Part shown: one piece after another, positions 10,734-18,835 of the stretch
How positions within the stretch are numbered: position 1 is the stretch's first letter
Layout: each line of letters opens with the position of its first letter
Source: Candidatus Acidiferrales bacterium
GTDB taxonomy: Bacteria; Bacteroidota; Ignavibacteria; Kryptoniales; JAKASW01
NCBI GenBank assembly: GCA_035515795.1
Contig: DATJAY010000005.1
Span: 124,001 to 188,000, forward strand
Direction of reading: 5' to 3'
DNA length: 64,000 bases
Translations under genes and position numbers: made by a program
The notes under the pieces: model-generated
Told to the model about the DNA's origin: nothing
What the model saw: the letters and a program-made list of their open reading frames with translations, nothing else
Database searches by the model: none

Positions 10734-11444
10734 ATGGTTGCGATATTTGTAGTAGCGACGATAATCGTGTTTCTTATTATCGATTATTTCGTGCAGCGTG
10801 CGGAAAAACATAAAGTGGTACAAACTTCGTCGGCGACGGTCAAGGCCCGGTTTATCATTCCCAAAGGGTATTTCTTCGGAAGAGGACATACGTGGATCGA
10901 AATCTTATCGAACAGCCTGGCGAGGATCGGACTCGACGATTTTTCCCAGAAGATTATCGGGCGAATTGATGAGGTCGCTTTCATTCCGACGGGCAAGGAA
11001 GTCATGAAAGGTGACAGACTCTTCGCAGTGCAACAGGGGAGTAACGCCCTCTGGTTCCGTGCGCCTATTTCGGGAAAGGTTGTTTCATTCAATGATGAGC
11101 TTACACACTCGCCTGACGTCGTCAGGAAGAAACCTTACTCTGATGGCTGGGTTGCTATAATAGAACCGGCAAACCTTGAAAAGGAAACAAAGCTTCTTTC
11201 GATGGGAGAAGAGGCAGCACAATGGCTTAAGGAAGAAATCAAAAGATTCAGAAATTTCATAACGGCGCAGGGAACCACCAATGCGTCGTCCGGTCTTCCG
11301 GCATTGGCTGCAACAGCGGCCGCCCGAACCGGAGCGACATTATTGGATGGCGGAATTCCTGTTGAAGGTGTCATGGAACATTCATCGAAGGAAACATGGC
11401 AGAAATTCGAAAACGATTTTCTGACAAACGGTGATGCAAAGTAG
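10734..11444 (+). CDS. Membrane-anchored GcvH-like (lipoyl-fold) protein lacking the lipoyl lysine
   Basis: A 236-residue protein with one N-terminal membrane helix (about residues 2-19) and a GcvH-type fold over residues 45-150: GHTWIE, IGLDDF, KGDRLFAVQQ, APISGKVV, then HSPDVV and PYSDGW, all in canonical order. An ungapped comparison with classical H protein from GD to AP puts Ser103 where the lipoylated lysine belongs, so glycine-cleavage function is unlikely. A C-terminal GATLLDGG motif (200-207) recurs in the second GcvH-like protein of the cluster. First gene after the sigma-54 promoter candidate. Its role is unknown; a structural or regulatory part of the neighbouring NrfD-type complex is an inference. 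Confidence 0.8.
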   Translation: MVAIFVVATIIVFLIIDYFVQRAEKHKVVQTSSATVKARFIIPKGYFFGRGHTWIEILSNSLARIGLDDFSQKIIGRIDEVAFIPTGKEVMKGDRLFAVQQGSNALWFRAPISGKVVSFNDELTHSPDVVRKKPYSDGWVAIIEPANLEKETKLLSMGEEAAQWLKEEIKRFRNFITAQGTTNASSGLPALAATAAARTGATLLDGGIPVEGVMEHSSKETWQKFENDFLTNGDAK

Positions 11445-11460
11445 AGTAATGGAGCATGAG

Positions 11461-12270
11461 ATGCAAAAGCAATTTGGAATTTTGGTCGATACGACGCAAT
11501 GTATAGGGTGTATGGCGTGCGAAGATGCATGTGCCGACAAATGGGGTTTCCCTCATACCGACGTGCACGAGCTTTCCTGCAACAAAAACACCGTGGTACA
11601 GCAGTGGGGCGATACTTATGTACCGAGGCTCTGTATGCACTGCGAAAATCCCGCATGCGCATCGGTCTGTCCGGTAGGTGCCTTGCACAAAACGGCGGAC
11701 GGCCCTGTGGTTTATGACGAAAGCAAATGCATCGGTTGCCGCTATTGCATGCAGGCATGTCCGTTCCAGGTCCCGAAGTACCAATGGAACATGCCGAATC
11801 CGAAAGTGACGAAGTGTAACATGTGCTACGATAGAGTTGAAGCGGGCAAGCAACCAGCATGCGTCGAAGCATGTCCGGCGCAGGCGAGGATTTTCGGATA
11901 CCGTGACGACTTAATGGAGGCAGCGAGGCAAAAAATAAAAAGCAATCCTCAAACCTACGTCCAGCATATTTTCGGGGAAACCGAAGTCGGCGGCACCTCG
12001 ACGATTTATCTCGGCAGCGTTGATTTTGCGAAACTGGGATTCAGAACGGATCTTCCGCAAATTCAACTCCCGCAATATACATGGAATATCATGTCGAAGA
12101 TACCGGATTACTTTGTCTGGGGAACGACATTGATGACGGGATTCTGGTGGCTGACTAATCGAAAAAAGAAAGTCGCGGAATATGAAGCCAGGTTAAAACG
12201 TGAGGGATCAAATGGCAACGATAAAGACGATGGGCGGAATGCCGATGGAGGTCGAGATGGACACGAGTAA
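11461..12270 (+). CDS. HybA/NrfC-type ferredoxin subunit with four [4Fe-4S] motifs
   Basis: A 269-residue electron-transfer protein. Sixteen cysteines form four clusters: 14/17/20/24, 58/61/66/70, 90/93/96/100 and 119/122/134/138, the usual pattern of iron-sulfur subunits paired with NrfD/HybB proteins. There is no Tat or Sec signal at the N terminus; a short hydrophobic segment near residues 216-232 followed by Arg/Lys could anchor the C terminus. GGAG at 11450-11453 supports the ATG at 11461 over earlier in-frame starts that overlap the previous gene. No catalytic partner (molybdopterin oxidoreductase or hydrogenase) is encoded beside it. Confidence 0.92.
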   Translation: MQKQFGILVDTTQCIGCMACEDACADKWGFPHTDVHELSCNKNTVVQQWGDTYVPRLCMHCENPACASVCPVGALHKTADGPVVYDESKCIGCRYCMQACPFQVPKYQWNMPNPKVTKCNMCYDRVEAGKQPACVEACPAQARIFGYRDDLMEAARQKIKSNPQTYVQHIFGETEVGGTSTIYLGSVDFAKLGFRTDLPQIQLPQYTWNIMSKIPDYFVWGTTLMTGFWWLTNRKKKVAEYEARLKREGSNGNDKDDGRNADGGRDGHE

Positions 12271-13492
12271 GTTTTCTTACACAATTTCAAATTGGTTTAA
12301 ACACTTTACTTTTTGGAAATGTGTCTTTCTAGTTCTGGTAATTGTGGGTTTGTATTCCACGGCGATAAGGTTCGCATTTGGACTTGGTGCCGCAACGAAT
12401 CTGAACGATAATTTCCCATGGGGATTGTGGATCGGATTCGATGTGCTTTGCGGAGTCGGGCTTGCCGCCGGCGGATTTGTCATCGCGGCATCGGTTTATA
12501 TTTTCCATCTCGACGACTACAAAGCATTGATAAGACCAGCTGTCTTGACTGCGTTTCTCGGATATGTTCTCGTCGTGTTTGCCCTTCTTTTCGATCTCGG
12601 ACGGCCGTGGAATATCTGGCATCCGCTCGTGATGTGGAATCCGCATTCGGTGATGTTTGAAGTGGCGTGGTGCGTAATGCTCTATACTGCCGTCCTTGCG
12701 CTGGAGTTCAGCCCGATCGTACTGGAGAAGTTCAAATTGGAAAAAGCACAACGGGCCGTCCACTCGATAATTATTCCGCTGGTGATCTTGGGCGTGATGC
12801 TGTCAACACTTCATCAATCATCGCTCGGCTCGATGTATCTGATTACTCCCGAGAAAACCTATCCGCTATGGTACTCTGGAAATCTTCCGTTTCTTTTCTT
12901 CCTGAGCGCCGTAGCCGTCGGCCCGGCGATGGTCATAATAGAATCTTTTCTGAGCTCGCGCGCATTTCATCGCGAGATCGAACTGCCGCTCTTGTCTCGT
13001 CTCGGAAAAGTATCGGCGGTTGCGTTGGCAGTATATCTGGTTTTAAAAATGGAAGACGTCGTAAACTATAATCTTGTTTCGCATTTGCTTACCTCTAATC
13101 TCGAAGGAATACTCTATTGGATTGAGATCGTGATCGGCGCGCTCCTTCCTATGATCCTTTTGATTGTTCCAAAAGTCAGGACGAGCAAACGCGGTTTGTT
13201 CGGTAGTGCAATCCTGGTAGTGACCGGATTTGTTTTGAACAGGATGGATGTCAGCATTACTTCTCTGGAGCGGTACTATGGCACAAACTATTTCCCCAGC
13301 TGGATGGAGATCTCCGTGACAATGATGATAGTCGCACTCGGTTTTGGTGCGTTTGCGTGGGCAGCAAAGAATCTCGCCGTTTTTCCGAAGGAAGATAAGG
13401 TCAGAGTTCATGATGAAGGTTGCGAGGTGGTTATAGTCGATGCTCCTTCGAAACCCATCCCGGTCTTTGTAGAAACAAAAGCAAAATATTAA
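12257..13492 (+). CDS. NrfD/HybB family quinone-interacting membrane subunit
   Basis: About 411 residues with roughly ten membrane helices. The start of the membrane domain (NFPWGLWIGFDVLCGVGLAAGG), the FDLGRPWNIWHPLVMWNPHS region and STLHQSSLGSMYLI are typical of the long HybB/NrfD (polysulfide-reductase NrfD) family, which exchanges electrons between an iron-sulfur subunit and membrane quinone. GGAGG at 12247-12251 precedes the ATG at 12257; in-frame starts at 12212 (ribosome site GAGG) and 12200 are alternatives, with larger overlap of the ferredoxin gene. The overlap and order imply a complex with the preceding ferredoxin. Confidence 0.92.
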   Translation: MDTSKFSYTISNWFKHFTFWKCVFLVLVIVGLYSTAIRFAFGLGAATNLNDNFPWGLWIGFDVLCGVGLAAGGFVIAASVYIFHLDDYKALIRPAVLTAFLGYVLVVFALLFDLGRPWNIWHPLVMWNPHSVMFEVAWCVMLYTAVLALEFSPIVLEKFKLEKAQRAVHSIIIPLVILGVMLSTLHQSSLGSMYLITPEKTYPLWYSGNLPFLFFLSAVAVGPAMVIIESFLSSRAFHREIELPLLSRLGKVSAVALAVYLVLKMEDVVNYNLVSHLLTSNLEGILYWIEIVIGALLPMILLIVPKVRTSKRGLFGSAILVVTGFVLNRMDVSITSLERYYGTNYFPSWMEISVTMMIVALGFGAFAWAAKNLAVFPKEDKVRVHDEGCEVVIVDAPSKPIPVFVETKAKY

Positions 13493-13507
13493 GCAGAGAG
13501 GTGTATT

Positions 13508-14356
13508 ATGTCCGAAAAATCGGCTGGACAGGATCTCAAATCTATGAATCGTGTGATTCCCGAAGGCGAATCAAGCTGTATTTGGGTAGATGCCGGAGTC
13601 GTCTCTTATAGGCTGTGTGATCGCAATTTCGAATGCGAGGATTGCCCGTTTGATCAAGTGATGCGGCGGGAGTCTCGTCGAGACTCCAATGTCTCAATAT
13701 CTGCTAAAGATTGGTCGAGTGAAAAGAAACACTTCGACCAATCTTTCACCGGGCACGAGACTATTGCCGATCTGGTGAAAAAATTCTTTTCTGTTTCCGC
13801 TGCGTGCGAACTTCCAAGCAGGCGCTTTTATTCCAGGAATCATGTTTGGGCAAAAAAGATCGATGACGGCTGTTATCGAATCGGTTTAGACGAGTACGCC
13901 GCTTCGCTTCTTCGTGATACTTGGAGCGTAATACTTCCGCAAACTGGAACAGTGTCCAGGCGCAATGCACCATTATCATGGGCCATTCTTGAAGATGGCA
14001 CTATAATGGTACGTTCTCCGCTGAACGGAAAGGTATCGATGAGCAATTTGCATTTGAAGGAGTCTCCTTCTCTGATCGTCTCCGACCCGTACGAATCGGG
14101 CTGGATTTGTGAAATCGCCGGCGTGGAGGACAAAGCGGTAGGATCAAATTCCTTCGACGAAGCGGCGGGAAAAAAATTCTACGACAATCAATTTGCCGAG
14201 CTGGAGAAAACAATCGTATCCGAACTTGAGCGGAAGCCTGAGCTCGTCGGGGCTACGATGATGGACGGCGGAACGAGACCGAAGACTCTGAAAGATCTGC
14301 TTGGCCCTCAAAAGTATCTTTCCATTTTGAAATCGCTCTTGTCGATGGACCTGTAA
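13508..14356 (+). CDS. Second GcvH-like protein, with N-terminal Cys cluster and no lipoyl lysine
   Basis: A 282-residue soluble protein. Residues 36-49 (LCDRNFECEDCPFD) give a C-x5-C-x2-C cluster (Cys37, 43, 46) that could bind metal. Residues 107-205 carry the GcvH fold (FYSRNHVW, YRIGLDEYA, VRSPLNGKV, SDPYESGW). Asp163 occupies the lipoyl-lysine position, so like the first paralogue it cannot be lipoylated there. The C terminus has GATMMDGG (248-255), shared with the first paralogue. An AGAGAGG ribosome site precedes the start, 15 nt after the NrfD gene. The role is unknown; a redox-sensing or assembly partner of the membrane complex is only an inference. Confidence 0.8.
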   Translation: MSEKSAGQDLKSMNRVIPEGESSCIWVDAGVVSYRLCDRNFECEDCPFDQVMRRESRRDSNVSISAKDWSSEKKHFDQSFTGHETIADLVKKFFSVSAACELPSRRFYSRNHVWAKKIDDGCYRIGLDEYAASLLRDTWSVILPQTGTVSRRNAPLSWAILEDGTIMVRSPLNGKVSMSNLHLKESPSLIVSDPYESGWICEIAGVEDKAVGSNSFDEAAGKKFYDNQFAELEKTIVSELERKPELVGATMMDGGTRPKTLKDLLGPQKYLSILKSLLSMDL

Positions 14357-14365
14357 TTTCTGATA

Positions 14366-14405
14366 GCGGAATTCTGCCTCGTTGATTGATACTTCCGCGT
14401 CTTTT
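14366..14405 (+). terminator. Possible weak terminator after the second GcvH-like gene
   Basis: GCGGAA (14366-14371) can pair with TTCCGC (14393-14398) around a 21-nt loop, followed by GTCTTTTT. The stem is short and the loop long, so it may only attenuate read-through into the kinase/regulator pair. Confidence 0.35.
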
Positions 14406-14528
14406 TATTCTTTCATGCCTTCGCCAAGCCAAACATAATCGCATTTCACATCAATTTCACACAATTCGACTAGCCTTCTGTCGTCTTTCTCGGCATAAGG
14501 ATTGTTGAAATTTCTAACAAGGATAATG

Positions 14529-16157
14529 ATGCGAATTACAAGATTCTTGGCCTTCAGACTGGTCGTTATCGTGTTGCTCGTGATGCTTGCTTCAACTGCA
14601 ATCTTCACAAGCTTAATGCTTAAATGGCATTCGGAAAAATATCTTAGCGTCAATAAGGACTGGGCTTTGCGAACGAGCGACCTGATAAAGAGATCGACTC
14701 ACTACAGCATGTTGGAAAACAGGCGTGAGGATATCTACCAGACTATCAATACTCTCGGATCGGAGCCGGGCATAGAAGCAATTCGCATTTACAATAAGAA
14801 AGGTGAGATTACCTTTTCAACCGTGAGCGGGGAAACGGGAAAACATGTAAACACCGGTGCCGAAGCGTGCAACGTCTGTCACCAACCTGGAAAACCGTTG
14901 CCGTCAGATACCTCAAGCGGTCTAACAAGAATTTTCCTTTCCCAGAAAGGCTACCGCGTTCTTGGAGTGATCACACCTATAAAAAACGAACCGAGTTGTT
15001 ACAATACGGATTGCCACGAACATGCTGCGTCTCAAACCGTTCTGGGTGTCCTCGATGTTATGCTGCCGCTCAAGGAAATGGACGCGAGCCTTTCCCAGCT
15101 TCGAGGAGCAACTTATCTGACATCTGCGCTGATGGTCGCAGGCGTTACGGTTTTTGCGGGGATATTTATCTGGATAATGGTGAACGTGCCGGTAAGGAAA
15201 TTGATTCGCGGGACGGATGAAGTCACCAAGGGAAACCTCGGATACCGGATCATGGTACGCTCTCATGATGAGATCGGAGACCTTGCGGCTTCATTCAACA
15301 AAATGACCGAGGAACTCAGGAGAGCGAGGGACGAACTGACCAGGTGGGGACAAACGCTCGAAGAAAAGGTCGAACAGAAGACCGAGGACTTGAGAAGGGC
15401 ATTATCCAACATGGTACAGATGGAGAAAATGGCTTCGCTGGGAAAGCTGTCCGCAAGTGTGGCGCACGAGCTGAACAATCCTCTTGCTGGAATCTTAGCA
15501 TACGCAAAACTCTTGCGCAAGAAAATATCCAAACAGGATTTTTCTCCGGAAAACCTGAAAGAGATCGACGATGAGCTGAAGATGATCGCAGACGAAACTG
15601 CGAGGTGCGGAAATATCGTGACAAACCTGCTCCTGTTTTCGAGACAGAAAGTCGGTGAATTCCGTCCTCAGAACCTCGCTCTGGTTATTGAACAAAGCGT
15701 TAGACTCATTGCGCATCATTTGGCCATGAATGATGTCAAGTGTGAGGTCAAGCTTCCCGGTGAGCCTATTGAAATCAATTGCGATCCTCAGCAAATTGAA
15801 CAGGCCATGATAGCCCTTGAGATAAATGCGATCGAGGCAATGCCGGAAGGAGGCAATCTGAGGATAGAGCTGCAGAGAGTTGCAAACTTAAATGCCGCAC
15901 AAATTAGAGTTGAAGATACAGGCATCGGAATCAGCGAAGAAGATATTGATCATATTTTCGAGCCGTTCTATACGACCAAGATAGACGGAAAAGGCACGGG
16001 TCTCGGCCTGGCGGTCGTGCACGGAATCGTAGAGGGCCACAACGGCAGGATAGAAGTATCGTCGAAGGTACACTGTGGGACTACGTTCACGATCACTTTT
16101 CCAATAGGTCCGAATGCTTCTTCGGAGAAGGAATTTGCAAATTCACAAAAGAGTTGA
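14529..16157 (+). CDS. Sensor histidine kinase with two c-heme-like motifs in the periplasmic domain
   Basis: About 542 residues: membrane helix 1 (9-28), a periplasmic domain, helix 2 (about 195-218), HAMP, then a kinase core with the phospho-accepting His313 in SVAHELNNPLAG, the N box, VEDTGIGIS and GKGTGLGLAVVHG. The periplasmic domain holds CNVCH (114-118), a standard heme c attachment motif, and CYNTDCH (157-163), a CX4CH variant known from multiheme cytochromes; a heme or redox sensor is a strong inference. AAGGA at 14519-14523 with a 5-nt spacer selects the ATG at 14529. It is followed after 8 nt by its likely partner regulator. Confidence 0.93.
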   Translation: MRITRFLAFRLVVIVLLVMLASTAIFTSLMLKWHSEKYLSVNKDWALRTSDLIKRSTHYSMLENRREDIYQTINTLGSEPGIEAIRIYNKKGEITFSTVSGETGKHVNTGAEACNVCHQPGKPLPSDTSSGLTRIFLSQKGYRVLGVITPIKNEPSCYNTDCHEHAASQTVLGVLDVMLPLKEMDASLSQLRGATYLTSALMVAGVTVFAGIFIWIMVNVPVRKLIRGTDEVTKGNLGYRIMVRSHDEIGDLAASFNKMTEELRRARDELTRWGQTLEEKVEQKTEDLRRALSNMVQMEKMASLGKLSASVAHELNNPLAGILAYAKLLRKKISKQDFSPENLKEIDDELKMIADETARCGNIVTNLLLFSRQKVGEFRPQNLALVIEQSVRLIAHHLAMNDVKCEVKLPGEPIEINCDPQQIEQAMIALEINAIEAMPEGGNLRIELQRVANLNAAQIRVEDTGIGISEEDIDHIFEPFYTTKIDGKGTGLGLAVVHGIVEGHNGRIEVSSKVHCGTTFTITFPIGPNASSEKEFANSQKS

Positions 16158-16165
16158 AAATAAGT

Positions 16166-17530
16166 ATGGCGAACATTAATAGATCGGAGCAAGCGAGTGT
16201 TCTCATTGTCGATGATGAGCTTTCAGTTAGGGACTCATTGACAAAGTGGTTCATTGAAGACGGCTACCGCGTCGGTGCGGCGGAGAACGCGAATAAGGCG
16301 CTGAATCTCATGAACGATGGACCATGGGATGTAGTGCTTCTAGACATAAAGATGCCGGGCATGGACGGGCTTGAACTGCAAAAGAGATTGAAGGAGATCG
16401 ACAAGACTTCGGCAATCATCATGGTCACCGCTTTTGCTGCGGTTGACAGTGCGGTGCAGGCTTTGAAAGAAGGAGCGTTCGACTACATAACAAAGCCCGT
16501 TGATCCGGAGCATCTGTCCCATCTCGTGCGAAACGCACTCAGGACAAAGAAATTGTCGGATGAAAATTGGCGGCTGCGCCAGCAAATGTCGGAACTTTCG
16601 GGCGTCGAGGAAATCATCGGAGAAAGCCAGCAGATAAAAAAAGTGATCGAGCTTGCAAAGACTGTAGCGCAGACAGATACAACCGTAATGATCCGGGGCG
16701 AGAGCGGCACGGGCAAGGAATTGATCGCACGAACCATCCATGCGAACAGCACGCGAAAATTTTTCCCGATTATTACAGTCAACTGCGGTGCGGTGCCGGA
16801 AACCTTGTTGGAGAGTGAGCTATTCGGCCACGAGAAAGGAGCTTTTACCGGCGCGCAATACAGACGTAAGGGTAAGTTTGAAATGGCCGATGGCGGCACA
16901 ATTTTTTTGGACGAGATAGGAACGATCAGTCAGAAAATGCAGGTGCAGCTTCTGAGGGTGCTGGAGACAAGGCAATTCACGCGTGTCGGCGGGAATGATT
17001 TGATCTCAAGTGATTTTAGAGTAGTCTGCGCGACAAATCGTGACCTCGAGGCGGCAATCGCGGAAGGAAATTTCAGGGAAGATCTGTATTACCGCTTGAA
17101 CGTGTTCACCATATTCATTCCGCCTCTCAGGGAAAGACGGGTTGACATCCCACCGATGGTGAATCACTTCATGAAAAAATATGCTGCTTCTATGAACAAG
17201 GCCATGCTCGAAGTCGATCCGGAAGCGATGGATATTTTGATTCGCAACAAATGGCAGGGGAATGTACGCGAGCTTGAGAACGTCATCGAGCGTGCGATGG
17301 TCCTGGCAAAACCGCCATCTGTCAAGGCATCCGACTTGCCCTTCCAGCTTTCACAGATTCAAGATGAAAACGGCACGGGCGAAGATTCGCTCATGAGCAT
17401 GGAAAAAATTCATATCGCAAGAATTCTCAACAAATATGGATGGAACATCACGCGAGCGGCGGAAGCCCTCGACATAGACCGGGTCACGCTTTACAACAAA
17501 ATTGCTAAATACGGTTTGAAGAAACCCTGA
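16166..17530 (+). CDS. Sigma-54-dependent response regulator (NtrC family)
   Basis: A 454-residue regulator: receiver domain (acidic pair Asp16/Asp17, phospho-acceptor Asp60 in LLDIKMPG, Lys110), AAA+ domain with GESGTGKE (178-185), GAFTGA (225-230), which contacts sigma-54, and IFLDEIG, and a Fis-type helix-turn-helix at the end (ITRAAEALDIDRVTLYNKI). It is the evident partner of the kinase 8 nt upstream. The -24/-12 candidate before the first gene of the cluster makes self-linked control of the GcvH/NrfD genes likely. The ATG at 16166 has only a weak ribosome site; a TTG at 16154 is the alternative. Confidence 0.95.
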   Translation: MANINRSEQASVLIVDDELSVRDSLTKWFIEDGYRVGAAENANKALNLMNDGPWDVVLLDIKMPGMDGLELQKRLKEIDKTSAIIMVTAFAAVDSAVQALKEGAFDYITKPVDPEHLSHLVRNALRTKKLSDENWRLRQQMSELSGVEEIIGESQQIKKVIELAKTVAQTDTTVMIRGESGTGKELIARTIHANSTRKFFPIITVNCGAVPETLLESELFGHEKGAFTGAQYRRKGKFEMADGGTIFLDEIGTISQKMQVQLLRVLETRQFTRVGGNDLISSDFRVVCATNRDLEAAIAEGNFREDLYYRLNVFTIFIPPLRERRVDIPPMVNHFMKKYAASMNKAMLEVDPEAMDILIRNKWQGNVRELENVIERAMVLAKPPSVKASDLPFQLSQIQDENGTGEDSLMSMEKIHIARILNKYGWNITRAAEALDIDRVTLYNKIAKYGLKKP

Positions 17531-17587
17531 AAGCTGTGACTTACTTCAGAAGTGAGTCATAGCAAGTTTCGCCTAACTGCTCGAATA

Positions 17588-18196
17588 ATGTCATCCATAC
17601 TCCTTGTTGCAATCGCACCAGTAGATGTTTCTGTATTGTCCCCGCTTACCGAATCAATCGGGAAAACTTTTGAAGCGCGCGTTGATGTAATTCAATCCCC
17701 GCCGTTAGACGGTTCATTTGCATTTAATCTTTCACGGAACCAGTATAACTCTACTTCAATTCTGTCCGCGTTGCTAGAAAAGTCTGCCGAATGGATCCGT
17801 CCGGCAGATTTTTCTAATGGTCCGCCCTCCGTCCCTGCTGAACGAGACTTCACCAGGATGAGGTCGGGAGGCAAGATCCTAGGAGTTACCGATGGAGATA
17901 TCTTCGTACCGGTTCTTACTTATGTTTTCGGAGAGGCGCAGTTTGATGGGAAGGCTGCCGTTGTTTCATCGCACCGGCTCAGAGAGGAATTTTACGGACT
18001 CCAGCCCGATAAGATCGTCTTCATGTCCCGACTGGCCAAGGAGGCAATCCACGAACTCGGTCACACTTTCGGACTGATCCATTGCGGCAACTATTTATGC
18101 GTCATGCACTCGTCAACGGGCGTTGAAGAAGTCGACGTGAAGACGGACAGGTTTTGCGACGAATGCAGAAAGAAGCTGATTGCTCATGGCTGGTAG
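17588..18196 (+). CDS. Archaemetzincin-type zinc metalloprotease
   Basis: About 202 residues with the complete metzincin signature HELGHTFGLIH (155-165) followed by Cys166, Cys171-Val-Met and a closing CxxC pair (Cys190, Cys193), which is the archaemetzincin pattern (HExxHxxGxxHC-x4-CxM ... CxxC). His155, 159 and 165 should bind the catalytic zinc and Glu156 act as base; the cysteines bind a second zinc in known structures. There is no signal peptide, so it is presumably cytoplasmic. The substrate is unknown. The start is uncertain: ATG 17588 fits the family N terminus, GTG 17552 is an in-frame alternative. Confidence 0.88.
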   Translation: MSSILLVAIAPVDVSVLSPLTESIGKTFEARVDVIQSPPLDGSFAFNLSRNQYNSTSILSALLEKSAEWIRPADFSNGPPSVPAERDFTRMRSGGKILGVTDGDIFVPVLTYVFGEAQFDGKAAVVSSHRLREEFYGLQPDKIVFMSRLAKEAIHELGHTFGLIHCGNYLCVMHSSTGVEEVDVKTDRFCDECRKKLIAHGW

Positions 18197-18231
18197 CATG
18201 AAATATTTCACATTTTGAACCGCAGATAAAT

Positions 18232-18714
18232 TCATAAGATCAATTCCCAGTATCCAACGTCAATCCATTTATTAAATTTGTATCCGACCTCTTTGAAGTG
18301 TGCCACTTTCTTGAACCCGAATTTTTCATTGAGCGCGATACTTGCCGGGTTTGGAAGTGCGATCCCGCTTATTACGGCATGGAATGATTTTTCTTTCAGT
18401 ATCCTGAGAAGTTCTTTCTTCAGCTGCGAGCCGATTCCCTTTCCGATGAATCGAGAGTCAATATATGTTCCTGTTTCCACCGATTTCCGGTACGCCGCAC
18501 GGTCTCTCCAAGTTCTCCCGTAAGTATAACCGACCACTTTTCCATCGATTTCGTAAACAAGCCATGGATAATTCTGCATCGCGGTTTTGATGCGTCCCAT
18601 CATCTCATCCAGCGGTACGGGAATCTCTTCGAATGTGACAGAAGTGTTCTTTACATACTCATTATAAATGTCGCAAATGGCCTGCGCGTCGGACAAGCCC
18701 ACTATTCGTATCAT
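18232..18714 (-). CDS. GNAT N-acetyltransferase, phosphinothricin/methionine-sulfoximine acetyltransferase-like
   Basis: A 160-residue cytoplasmic acetyltransferase. IRIVGLSDAQAICDIYNEYV at the N terminus, EIPVPLDEMMGRI, VVGYTYG and the acetyl-CoA loop RFIGKGIGSQL (Q/RxxGxG/A), then NPASIALNEKFGFKKVAHF, match the PAT/MnaT branch of the GNAT superfamily. Members acetylate phosphinothricin, methionine sulfoximine or related amino-acid analogues; the natural substrate is unknown. It is convergent with the archaemetzincin gene and divergent from comEC. Confidence 0.92.
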   Translation of the reverse strand: MIRIVGLSDAQAICDIYNEYVKNTSVTFEEIPVPLDEMMGRIKTAMQNYPWLVYEIDGKVVGYTYGRTWRDRAAYRKSVETGTYIDSRFIGKGIGSQLKKELLRILKEKSFHAVISGIALPNPASIALNEKFGFKKVAHFKEVGYKFNKWIDVGYWELIL

Positions 18715-18835
18715 GGTTGCTCCGTAATATTATTTACACAACAAAATAACGACCGGGGGAAGAAATGAAAAGGGTTCGAATTGTATTGAATCGCACAACC
18801 GTTTGTGTTTAATTAAAGATGGTCAGGGTTGAAAA

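Noticed and set aside
11135-11872. A 245-codon minus-strand open frame
   Set aside because: It is antisense to the GcvH-like and ferredoxin genes, which carry clear family motifs; the translated sequence is Cys/Arg-rich without any domain.
10734-14356. Calling the two GcvH-like proteins glycine cleavage H proteins
   Set aside because: Both lack the lipoylated lysine and no other glycine-cleavage genes are present.
18770-18800. GGGTTCGAATTG resembling a tRNA T-loop
   Set aside because: No acceptor stem or anticodon arm can be formed around it.
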